A stretch of DNA of 6,639 nucleotides from Syntrophomonadaceae bacterium (GTDB taxonomy: Bacteria; Bacillota; Dethiobacteria; DTU022; UBA8154). The first letter of the stretch is position 1. Each line of letters starts with the position of its first letter. Below, one piece after another: positions 1-5,374 of this stretch. The position numbers and the translations under genes are program-made. The stretch lies in contig PWWY01000025.1 in assembly GCA_003561325.1 (NCBI GenBank), positions 1-6,639 on the forward strand. The letters run 5' to 3'. The notes beneath the pieces were generated by a model. That model worked only from the letters and a program-made list of their open reading frames with translations, made no database searches and was not told the DNA's origin.

Positions 1-7
1 TCCTCCT
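1..7 (-). promoter_or_regulatory. Possible ribosome binding site of a minus-strand gene beyond the left edge
   Basis: On the minus strand the last seven bases before the left edge read AGGAGGA, a near-perfect Shine-Dalgarno sequence. The start codon would lie just outside the window, so the gene itself cannot be confirmed. Upstream of it on the same strand is AT-rich DNA containing a CAAAAATTTTTG palindrome (50-61) and a short inverted repeat GCTAA-C-TTAGC (29-39). This suggests a divergent promoter region between an unseen minus-strand gene and the plus-strand gene at 235. Confidence 0.4.
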
Positions 8-161
8 GTTTGTTTACAGAGCATCTTTGCTAACTTAGCGTTCCCCCTTCAAAAATTTTTGTCGCAACTGCGGGTCAAATTTTTATAATTCTCCTGCAAG
101 AACAAGAAATACACCCAAGCAGAAGTATCTGCTCATAGTCTTTCATCATAATCGCCTCTAA

Positions 162-194
162 TTGATTTTAGTTGATTTTGGTTGTTAATCGTTG
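162..194. repeat. 10-bp phased TTG repeats over the promoter (candidate operator)
   Basis: TTG occurs at 162, 172, 182 and 192, exactly 10 bp apart. The first two copies are the identical octamer TTGATTTT (162-169 and 172-179), and the last three copies are preceded by G (GTTG at 171, 181, 191). The array overlaps the -35 box and the spacer of the promoter of the next gene. Helically phased short repeats are compatible with cooperative binding of a protein on one DNA face, possibly the helix-turn-helix protein encoded downstream. The repeat is seen directly; the operator role is inference. Confidence 0.45.
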
Positions 195-200
195 TATAAT
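172..200 (+). promoter_or_regulatory. Sigma-A-type promoter of the HTH-Uma2 gene
   Basis: A -35 box TTGATT (172-177) is followed by a 17-bp spacer and a perfect -10 box TATAAT (195-200). Spacing and match are close to the housekeeping sigma-70/sigma-A consensus. Transcription should begin around 206-208, giving a short 5' leader of about 27 bases before the ATG at 235. The ribosome binding site AGAGGTGA (223-230) lies four bases before the start codon, so this promoter and start fit each other well. Confidence 0.8.
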
Positions 201-234
201 AAAACGGCAGTGAAACAACTTCAGAGGTGATCTC

Positions 235-996
235 ATGGCTGAAAACAAAGAGCTTGTTACAGCCCAGGCTTTGGCCGATGCCTTGGGTCTTTCCGTGGAA
301 ACCATCTGGCGATACACCAGGGAGAACAAAATACCGTATATCGAGCTGGGCAAAAGACAGTACCGTTACAATCTTCAGGATGTAATTCAGGCGCTGTCAG
401 GTTCAAGCAGTACAATAGCCAGAGAAAATTCTGCCCAATACCAATCCGGTGACAACAAACTCTTTACCTACCAGGACTACCTGCAGCTGCCGGATCAACC
501 CGGTTACCGGTATGAAGTGCTTGAAGGCACCCTGGTAAAGGACCCGTCACCCAATGTAATGCACCAGCGCGTTTCTCGCAGGCTTCAACGGATCCTGGAA
601 GATTATTTCTGGAGCGTTGATCCTGATGGGGAAGTATTTGACGCCCCGCTGGACACAACTCTCGGCGAGATCAATGTAGTCCAGCCGGATCTTTTCTACG
701 TCTCCGGGGAGCAGAAAAACATCATCAAGGAGGCACGTATTGACGGATCTCCCACACTGATCGTCGAAATCCTTTCTCCCACCAGCCGCCGCAAGGACCG
801 GCTGCAAAAAATGCGTATTTACCAACACGCCCGGGTTCAACATTACTGGATCGTGGATCCCGAGGAAAAAACCCTGGAGTGCTTTGCCCTGAGAGAGGGC
901 GCATACGCAGTGGTAGCCAACGGGATGGACGAAGATGCGGTCGAGCACCCTGATTTTGTGGGACTCATCATACCGCTAAAGGAAGTGCTGGCTTAA
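235..996 (+). CDS. Helix-turn-helix domain fused to Uma2-family (DUF820) PD-(D/E)XK endonuclease
   Basis: A 253-residue two-domain protein. Residues 5-54 form an excisionase/MerR-like helix-turn-helix of the HTH_17 type, with LADALGLSVETIWRY as the helices and IPYIELGKRQYRY as the wing. A polar linker (about 55-75) leads to a Uma2 domain at 77-253. Putative PD-(D/E)XK elements are the YEVLEG segment (91-98), Asp152 in QPDLF, Glu178 in VEILSP, Asp188 and Lys192, then the family hallmark YWIVDP (204-209). Uma2 proteins are a large nuclease-fold family without a firm biological role, and most copies are the nuclease domain alone. The ATG is supported by AGAGGTGA just upstream and a strong promoter. 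It appears monocistronic; no terminator is evident downstream. The fold is confidently assigned; actual DNA cleavage and a target are inference. It could equally be a site-specific DNA-binding regulator using the nuclease fold. Confidence 0.88.
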   Translation: MAENKELVTAQALADALGLSVETIWRYTRENKIPYIELGKRQYRYNLQDVIQALSGSSSTIARENSAQYQSGDNKLFTYQDYLQLPDQPGYRYEVLEGTLVKDPSPNVMHQRVSRRLQRILEDYFWSVDPDGEVFDAPLDTTLGEINVVQPDLFYVSGEQKNIIKEARIDGSPTLIVEILSPTSRRKDRLQKMRIYQHARVQHYWIVDPEEKTLECFALREGAYAVVANGMDEDAVEHPDFVGLIIPLKEVLA

Positions 997-1112
997 ACCT
1001 TAGCCAAACTTCTCAGGTCCATAGCTTTGTATTGAAGTGACTGCTGATCATGGGCAAGTACTTGCAGAAAAAGCACTCTCCCCATCGATATCGAAGCTAC
1101 CATTAAGTTTCA

Positions 1113-1253
1113 ATGATCGGGGGGAGGGGATTTACGGCAGTTTCGTTGAGCGTTAATGCAGATAACCCGGCGAAAAGCTTGTACCATGGTTACGGATTTA
1201 TGGGAATTGGCATGACAGGGACATCAAGAACCATGGTATTGTTTTTTGATTAG
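1113..1253 (+). pseudogene. C-terminal remnant of a GNAT-family N-acetyltransferase
   Basis: A 46-codon open frame encodes GFTAVSLSVNADNPAKSLY followed by HGYGF and ends in a TMVLFFD tail. This is the classic last third of a GNAT acetyltransferase: strand beta-5 with SLSV, the N-P-A-x-x-LY helix, the GF turn and the final TM strand. The acetyl-CoA binding loop (R/Q-x-x-G-x-G/A) and the whole N-terminal two thirds are missing. An in-frame TAA lies at 1104-1106, three codons before the first ATG, and no other frame upstream resembles GNAT. No good ribosome binding site precedes the ATG. A run of six G (1119-1124) sits at the break. I read it as a decayed 3' stump rather than a working gene. Confidence 0.7.
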
Positions 1254-1436
1254 TGACACAAGGACTCGCAGGACGATTTTTTCGCCGGCCTGATCCTGGC
1301 CCTGCTTGCTGCGTCGAAGCTTGTCCTTATCCAGCAGGGTATCTGCATCGAAGTAGAAAGAGGTTTGTTTCTGGCTTGTCCAGGTTGGGGTAATGGCTGG
1401 TTGTTTGCAGATTTCCTTTCCGGGACCCTCAATTTG
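1224..1436 (-). other. In-frame open stretch after the stop of the DUF4262 gene (possible gene relic)
   Basis: Directly after the TGA at 1437-1439 the same frame is open for 70 codons to a TGA at 1224-1226. The translation has protein-like composition: FYFDADTLLDKDKLRRS, a charged stretch with QAGEKIV, then a hydrophobic VLRVLVSLIKK-like end. It has no start codon of its own with a ribosome binding site and no family that I recognise. It could be a relic of a downstream gene or of a longer ancestral protein joined by a nonsense mutation. The DUF4262 domain itself already looks complete before the stop, so the extension is not needed for it. Confidence 0.25.
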
Positions 1437-1847
1437 TCAAACCTGCGGTGGCTGCTTTTCCTGGTAAAGCTGCGCTGCATAATCCTCCTGGCAGCCGGGG
1501 TCTCCAGGGAACAATCCTTGCGGGTCAGGCAGGATGATTCTGAGCATTTCCCGCTCTCTCCGTTTTGATTTTTTGAACAGCACTTCAACGTTGTCTATTA
1601 CCTGGCCGCATTTTTGCCCGTCTTCATAGCGTTTACCTTTTTTTATGTTTTCTACGGCAGCAGCCAGGACACTGTGGGCAGTATCCCTGGGTATGTTAAG
1701 TGCAACCTCCAGGTCTGGATGATCAAAGTTTTCCCGTAACCCATGGGTGTGATGGCCAGTTCCGGCAACATTGTGGATGATCCACCCATGCTTTTGAAGC
1801 AATTCGTATTGTTCTTCCCATGCTTTCTCAAAACGGTTTTCTTCCAT
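1437..1847 (-). CDS. DUF4262-like small protein of unknown function
   Basis: A 136-residue soluble protein without signal peptide or membrane segment. It matches the usual layout of DUF4262 proteins: an N-terminal helix, GWIIHNV (21-27), the HTHGL-x-ENF-x-HPDLEV strand-turn (33-48), a helix with AHSVLAAAVENI (57-68), GKRYEDGQ (71-78), and the terminal LPDPQGLFPGDPGC block (106-119). The family has no established biochemical role. Cysteines at 80 and 119 and several His residues could bind metal, but that is a guess. The ATG is chosen because AAGGAG lies nine bases upstream (complement of 1857-1862). The gene stands alone. The same frame stays open for another 70 codons beyond the TGA, described separately. 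Family assignment is from motif memory and is fairly secure; function is unknown. Confidence 0.75.
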   Translation of the reverse strand: MEENRFEKAWEEQYELLQKHGWIIHNVAGTGHHTHGLRENFDHPDLEVALNIPRDTAHSVLAAAVENIKKGKRYEDGQKCGQVIDNVEVLFKKSKRREREMLRIILPDPQGLFPGDPGCQEDYAAQLYQEKQPPQV

Positions 1848-2328
1848 GGGGTAAATCTCCTTTTTCTAGTATGCCTGCTTTCCGCCGTTTACTTGACTAG
1901 CGTCTATCTCTTGGATCGCAAGATCGAAGTTTGATGTCTGCAGGGAAGTGTTATTTCAAAGCTTGACCACCTGGTTGTAGGTCTTGCGTCAGCTCCAGTT
2001 ATTATTTACCATTTCAACGCAAACTACAAAATACCTTCTAAAATAACGCAATATAGATATTTTTTCCCCTGGCTTTTTTGATGATGATCACTTTCTCTGG
2101 CTTTGGCTTATCCCCAAGGTAATAACCACAAGCATCGGGCCGAGCACACTGGGGAGAAAATGGAAAAGGCGATCCTGGCATGAGAAAACCGCATCGCCCG
2201 GACTGCCTGAAGATATTCCATGGTTTTAACCATCAGCACATGAACTCTCACCAATTTTGCCATATCCGTTATCCATGTTCTTCCACGGGACAATGAAAGA
2301 TGTTTATGGGCATGATATGCCGGGTTTA
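1848..2328. other. Intergenic region without a convincing gene
   Basis: Two weak minus-strand candidates lie here. The first (2108-2332) would give 74 residues starting MINPAYHAHK. Its ATG overlaps the proA stop as ATGA, with AAGGA seven bases upstream, but the composition looks non-protein-like and matches nothing known to me. The second (2038-2181) would give 47 residues, MPGSPFPFSPQC onward, with CARPDAC and a basic end KVIIIKKARGKNIYIALF; it has no good ribosome binding site. They overlap in different frames, so at most one is real. Positions 1870-2037 are broken by stops in all frames I followed. No terminator for proA was found. Confidence 0.45.
1857..1862 (-). promoter_or_regulatory. 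Ribosome binding site of the DUF4262 gene
   Basis: The minus strand reads AAAAAGGAG followed by nine bases and the ATG at 1847. This fixes the start at 1847. No convincing -35/-10 pair was found upstream; CATACT about 20 bases before the ribosome binding site is at best a weak -10. Confidence 0.65.
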
Positions 2329-3621
2329 TCATGGATAATCCTTGTCTAATTTCTTATGGGTGAATACTTTGGACCGGTTGGCATAGTCTTCAACGATTTG
2401 ACCTCTCCCGATGAGCTTGTATTTGTAGATGACCAACCCGTCGAGCCCCACCGGACCCCTGGCATGAATTTTATTGGTGCTGATGCCCACTTCGGCGCCG
2501 AAGCCATAGCGAAATCCGTCGCTAAACCGGGTGGAACAGTTCCAAAAAACATTCCCCGAATCGACATAATTCATGAAGTACGCAGCATTTTCCTTGCCTC
2601 CGGTAATAATCGTATCTGTATGCCCGGAACCGTAGGTGTTAATATGGTCTACCGCCTCTTCCAACCCCGAAACAACCTTGACGGAGAGCTTGTAATCCAG
2701 GTATTCCGTTTTCCAGTCCTCTTCCGTGGCCGCTCCAACGGGAATGATTTCCCGGGTTTTCGCACAGCCCACCAGCTCCACGTTTTGGTCCTCCAGCCTT
2801 TTTTTCACTTCGGGCAAAAAATCCGGGGCGACTCCCTGGTGCACCAGTAGCGTTTCCGCGGCATTGCAGACAGCCACGTACTGGGTCTTGGAGTCCACGA
2901 CAACGTTTCCTGCCATCTCCAGGTCAGCGTCTTGATCCACGTAGCAGTGACAGATTCCGTCCGCGTGGCCCAGCACCGGTATTCTCGAATTGTCCATGAT
3001 ATAGCGGACAAAATCGTTGGAACCCCTGGGAATCAGCAAATCGATGTATTCATCCATTTTGAGCATCTCGCTTACGTCCGCACGGGTCTCCAAGAGGGCG
3101 GCCCAGTTAGCGGGCATGCCGGCCTCCTGCGCTGCACTGATAATGATCTCTGCCAAAATGCGGTTGGTTTCCATGGCTTCTGAGCCACCTTTGAGCAGAA
3201 CGCTGTTACCGCTTTTCAAGCAGAGGGTGGAGATCTGCACCAGGGCATCGGGTCTGGATTCAAAGATCACGCCGATGACCCCAATGGGGCACGTAACTTT
3301 GTAGAGTTCCAGTCCCTGGTCAAGCTCGTTGGAGAGCATGGTTTTACCAACAGGATCTTCGAGCTTGACCAAGCTGTAGATGCCGTCTACCGCATCGGTA
3401 ATTTTCTCTTCGTCAAATCGCAACCTTTTCAGCAGCGGTGGAGCGACGTTTTCCTGTTGGCTTCTCTCCAGGTCCTGCTGATTGGCTGCCACGATCTCGG
3501 CTTTCCTCTCTTGCAAAGATGCGGCAATCCGCTCCAAAGCATGATTCTTTTGTTCCGGCTCAGCTGCGGCCAGCTTAATGGATGCCTCCTTGACCCCACG
3601 GGCCAGTTGTTCCATGGACAT
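2329..3621 (-). CDS. proA: Gamma-glutamyl phosphate reductase (glutamate-5-semialdehyde dehydrogenase)
   Basis: A 430-residue cytoplasmic enzyme of the aldehyde dehydrogenase superfamily. It reduces gamma-glutamyl phosphate with NADPH to glutamate-5-semialdehyde, the second step of proline synthesis. Visible landmarks: IFESRPDAL (119-127), LKGGSEA (143-149) of the cofactor region, the catalytic cysteine Cys252 in VCNAAETLLVH, the family signature from Val324 through GSGHTD (331-336) to Ile339, and the STRFSDG-x-RYGFGAEVGIST block (363-382). Length agrees with the usual 410-430. The ATG at 3621 has AAGGGGG seven bases upstream; a second Met two codons later is less well placed. Usually proA follows proB (glutamate 5-kinase), but here the upstream neighbour is an MFS transporter and no proB or proC is in view. 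Its own promoter at 3643-3671 suggests independent transcription. Confidence 0.96.
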   Translation of the reverse strand: MSMEQLARGVKEASIKLAAAEPEQKNHALERIAASLQERKAEIVAANQQDLERSQQENVAPPLLKRLRFDEEKITDAVDGIYSLVKLEDPVGKTMLSNELDQGLELYKVTCPIGVIGVIFESRPDALVQISTLCLKSGNSVLLKGGSEAMETNRILAEIIISAAQEAGMPANWAALLETRADVSEMLKMDEYIDLLIPRGSNDFVRYIMDNSRIPVLGHADGICHCYVDQDADLEMAGNVVVDSKTQYVAVCNAAETLLVHQGVAPDFLPEVKKRLEDQNVELVGCAKTREIIPVGAATEEDWKTEYLDYKLSVKVVSGLEEAVDHINTYGSGHTDTIITGGKENAAYFMNYVDSGNVFWNCSTRFSDGFRYGFGAEVGISTNKIHARGPVGLDGLVIYKYKLIGRGQIVEDYANRSKVFTHKKLDKDYP

Positions 3622-3642
3622 AGAAATCCCCCTTTCTCAACT

Positions 3643-3671
3643 ATTCTATATTTTTTCGGAACAAAGGTAAA
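3643..3671 (-). promoter_or_regulatory. Probable sigma-A promoter of proA
   Basis: On the minus strand a -35 box TTTACC (complement of 3666-3671) is followed by a 17-bp spacer and a -10 box TAGAAT (complement of 3643-3648). This matches four and five of six consensus bases. The proA ATG lies 22 bases beyond the -10, with AAGGGGG between, so the leader would be very short. A further perfect TTGACA on the same strand (complement of 3735-3740) has no acceptable -10 at 16-18 bp. Confidence 0.5.
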
Positions 3672-3812
3672 GGCCTAACGAGCGAGCTTGGATAACGCGG
3701 GAGAATATTTCTGTTCTTCAGTGAAAACTTTTTGTGTCAATAAAAATCCCGGTTATCTGCAGGCCGCCGCTTTCAAGCCACCCCGGCAGCGACAGCGATC
3801 GAGGCTATCCCC

Positions 3813-5075
3813 TTAGCCATCCAGGGCAGATTTTTTCGAGGCATACTTGCCGCTAAAATAGAAGAAAGCCAGGGTGATCAAGAGCACAACCGCCCCCAGG
3901 ACAATCCAGCTGACGGAATAAGCCCCGCGCACATCGGCGATCAGGCCAAAGAGGGGGGGGGCCAGCACGGTACTGGCACGGGGAAAGATCAGGGCCACAC
4001 CGGTAATCACGCCAATGTGCTCCCTGGATACCAGTTCGCTTACCGCCGTGAAATAAATGGCAATCACCCCCAGGATACAAAACCCCAACAGGAAAGCAAA
4101 AAAGAGCACGGCAAAATGAGAAAAAGAAACCCTGCTCACCACGGCGCCGAAGAAAAGGGTCAGGGTCGCGATCAGCAGACCGAGGGAAAACATCCCCTTC
4201 CGCCTGTCACCATGGAGCACTTTTTCGTTGACCAGGCCCCAGAAGGGCTGTCCAAAAATCCCGCCGATGTGAAATATACCCAGGCCCAGCCCGGCGAACG
4301 TGGGGCTAAACCCCAGGTCCTGGGTCAGGTAAAGGGGGAAATGGCCGCTGACCGAGGAAATGCTCAGGCCAAACACGATACCCATGGAAAAAACACTGAG
4401 AAGGTAGCGATTGCCCAGGAAATGTAAGATGTCCTCTTTTAAAGACCGGGGGCCTTTTTCGGCTTTTTTCTCCACGGCTTCAACTTGCACGTCTGCCGGC
4501 CTGTAAAATTTGAAAATACAGAGGGCAACCGCGATGGCAAAAACACTGCCGCAAAGCAGGGCCGACCGCCAGCCTACCAACCCTCCCAGGACCGGCAACA
4601 AGACCGCTCCCAGAAAACCACCGAATCCACCCCCGCCGTGGACGATACCCATGAAGAAACTTCGCTTGGCCGGCTCCGCAAGCTCAAGCACACCTTTGTT
4701 CACCGAGGGAGTAATAATACTGAAAGCAACCCCGGTAAAAAAAGCAAAGATGAGAATGAGCCAAAAGGTGGGCGACAACGCATGCAGGATGATCATCAGG
4801 CCCACGACGCCGGCGCCCAGGTAAAGGCCTTTTTTTGTTCCCAGGCGATCAACGATCCGCCCACTGAAGACGGCGATCAGCACTGCGCTCAAGAAATAAA
4901 AGCTGGAATAAAAGCCCACCTGTGTTCTGCTGATCTGAAACTCTTCCTGCACCAGGGGAAGCAACGCTTTAAAACCCTGGATATTGGCAAAAACGGCAAT
5001 GTACGCCGAGGAAATGATCAGCAGTACTACCCAATCTTTCTGGTGCCATACCTTTTTTCCCTGAACATCGCTCAT
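3813..5075 (-). CDS. Major facilitator superfamily transporter, 12 transmembrane segments
   Basis: A 420-residue inner-membrane carrier. Hydrophobic segments fit 12 TM helices in two halves of six, split by a charged cytoplasmic loop (about 191-215, rich in Lys/Glu). The MFS motif A is GRIVDRLGTKKG (72-83) between TM2 and TM3; TM5 carries a glycine-rich HGGGGFGGFLG (146-156). Substrate is not readable from sequence. I start it at the ATG at 5075 (MSDVQGKK) because the frame, although open back to 5267, encodes no MFS-like sequence before it and overlaps a gene relic and a hairpin. A weak AAGAAAG lies 12 bases upstream. It sits about 300 bases downstream of the glycyl radical enzyme on the same strand, so it may import its substrate or export its product; this is inference. 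Codons 372-375 contain a run of nine C. Confidence 0.9.
   Translation of the reverse strand: MSDVQGKKVWHQKDWVVLLIISSAYIAVFANIQGFKALLPLVQEEFQISRTQVGFYSSFYFLSAVLIAVFSGRIVDRLGTKKGLYLGAGVVGLMIILHALSPTFWLILIFAFFTGVAFSIITPSVNKGVLELAEPAKRSFFMGIVHGGGGFGGFLGAVLLPVLGGLVGWRSALLCGSVFAIAVALCIFKFYRPADVQVEAVEKKAEKGPRSLKEDILHFLGNRYLLSVFSMGIVFGLSISSVSGHFPLYLTQDLGFSPTFAGLGLGIFHIGGIFGQPFWGLVNEKVLHGDRRKGMFSLGLLIATLTLFFGAVVSRVSFSHFAVLFFAFLLGFCILGVIAIYFTAVSELVSREHIGVITGVALIFPRASTVLAPPLFGLIADVRGAYSVSWIVLGAVVLLITLAFFYFSGKYASKKSALDG
3953..3961. repeat. Homopolymer of nine G (nine C in the MFS coding strand)
   Basis: Nine consecutive G on the plus strand correspond to nine C in the coding strand of the transporter, across codons for Ala372-Pro373-Pro374-Leu375. 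A gain or loss of one base would frameshift the last 45 or so residues (TM11-12 region). The frame is intact here and the VLAPPLFG sequence fits MFS proteins. Confidence 0.9.
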
Positions 5076-5106
5076 GCAACAGCACATCTTTCTTGTCGTA
5101 AAAGAA

Positions 5107-5122
5107 GCCCGCGTTAACGGGC
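5107..5122 (-). terminator. Terminator-like hairpin upstream of the MFS gene
   Basis: The minus strand forms GCCCG-TTAACG-CGGGC, a five-bp all-GC stem with six-base loop, followed directly by TTCTTTT. It begins five bases after the TAG of the relic at 5128 and ends about 30 bases before the MFS start. It may be the old terminator of the relic gene, or attenuate read-through from the glycyl radical enzyme into the transporter. The stem is short, so efficiency is uncertain. Confidence 0.5.
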
Positions 5123-5127
5123 CTCCC

Positions 5128-5277
5128 CTACTGGATATCAATTTCTTCCATCTTCCAGCTGCCGAAATCGTTGCCTTCAAGACATGTGAATTTTTCGAAA
5201 GCCAGGCTGCCGCCTTACTAAGTCGTGGACCAGGATGTAAGAACCCTGGAATACCAGGCCCTTCCATGCTCCTTCAG
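5128..5277 (-). pseudogene. Decayed gene fragment (C-terminal relic, family unknown)
   Basis: One minus-strand frame reads LKEHGRAWYSRVLTSWSTT, then two adjacent stops (TAG TAA, 5215-5220), then 28 codons GGSLAFEKFTCLEG, NDFGSWKMEEIDIQ and a TAG at 5128-5130. The second part looks like a genuine protein C-terminus (acidic, aromatic, non-repetitive) and a terminator-like hairpin follows at once. I cannot name the family. It lies in a different frame from the upstream extension of the MFS gene, which supports starting MFS at 5075. It could be what remains of a gene that once stood between the glycyl radical enzyme and the transporter. Alternative: chance open stretches. Confidence 0.4.
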
Positions 5278-5312
5278 CCGCAGCAGTTTCGAGGGTGGAT
5301 CGAGATGAAGTG

Positions 5313-5337
5313 AAAAGCCCGGATGAAACGGGACTTT
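5313..5337 (-). terminator. Weak terminator-like hairpin after the glycyl radical enzyme gene
   Basis: About 40 bases after the stop codon of the glycyl radical enzyme, the minus strand reads AAAG-T-CCCG, a seven-base loop, then CGGG-CTTT. The stem is eight bp with a one-base bulge, and it is followed by a T-poor TCACTTC. The missing U-tract makes it a poor intrinsic terminator, so some read-through to the transporter is possible. Confidence 0.35.
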
Positions 5338-5374
5338 ACCCTCTGCTGCAGGGCTTATGAGCTTGAATCATCTT

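Larger units (their letters stand above)
997..1436. other. Gene-poor gap between HTH-Uma2 and the DUF4262 gene
   Basis: This stretch separates the convergent 3' ends of the plus-strand HTH-Uma2 gene and the minus-strand DUF4262 gene. Its content is the GNAT stump at 1113-1253 and, on the minus strand, a 70-codon open stretch (1224-1436) continuing the DUF4262 frame past its stop. Positions 997-1112 show nothing recognisable. No clear rho-independent terminator is visible for either flanking gene. Confidence 0.6.

Noticed and set aside
75..149. Minus-strand 24-codon frame with an AGAGGCG site upstream
   Set aside because: Too short, no recognisable sequence, and lies in the divergent promoter region; likely chance.
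1437..1439. TGA at the DUF4262 end as a selenocysteine codon
   Set aside because: No convincing bacterial SECIS hairpin follows, the domain is complete before it, and DUF4262 is not known as a selenoprotein family.
1250..1588. Minus-strand frame of 112 codons overlapping the DUF4262 gene
   Set aside because: It overlaps the conserved C-terminal block of DUF4262 in another frame, and its Ser/Arg/Cys-rich composition is typical of an out-of-frame shadow.
2356..2850. Plus-strand open frame of 164 codons opposite proA
   Set aside because: Antisense to highly conserved ProA motifs; no ribosome binding site or recognisable domain.
4485..5117. Long plus-strand open frame (about 210 codons) opposite the MFS gene
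   Set aside because: It is antisense to a clear 12-TM transporter, has Gln/Lys/Pro-rich low-complexity composition and no family resemblance; a shadow of the coding strand.
5076..5267. 64-residue N-terminal extension of the MFS protein starting at 5267
   Set aside because: Not MFS-like, spans a terminator-like hairpin and a relic gene in another frame; the MSDVQGKK start at 5075 gives a normal-length transporter.
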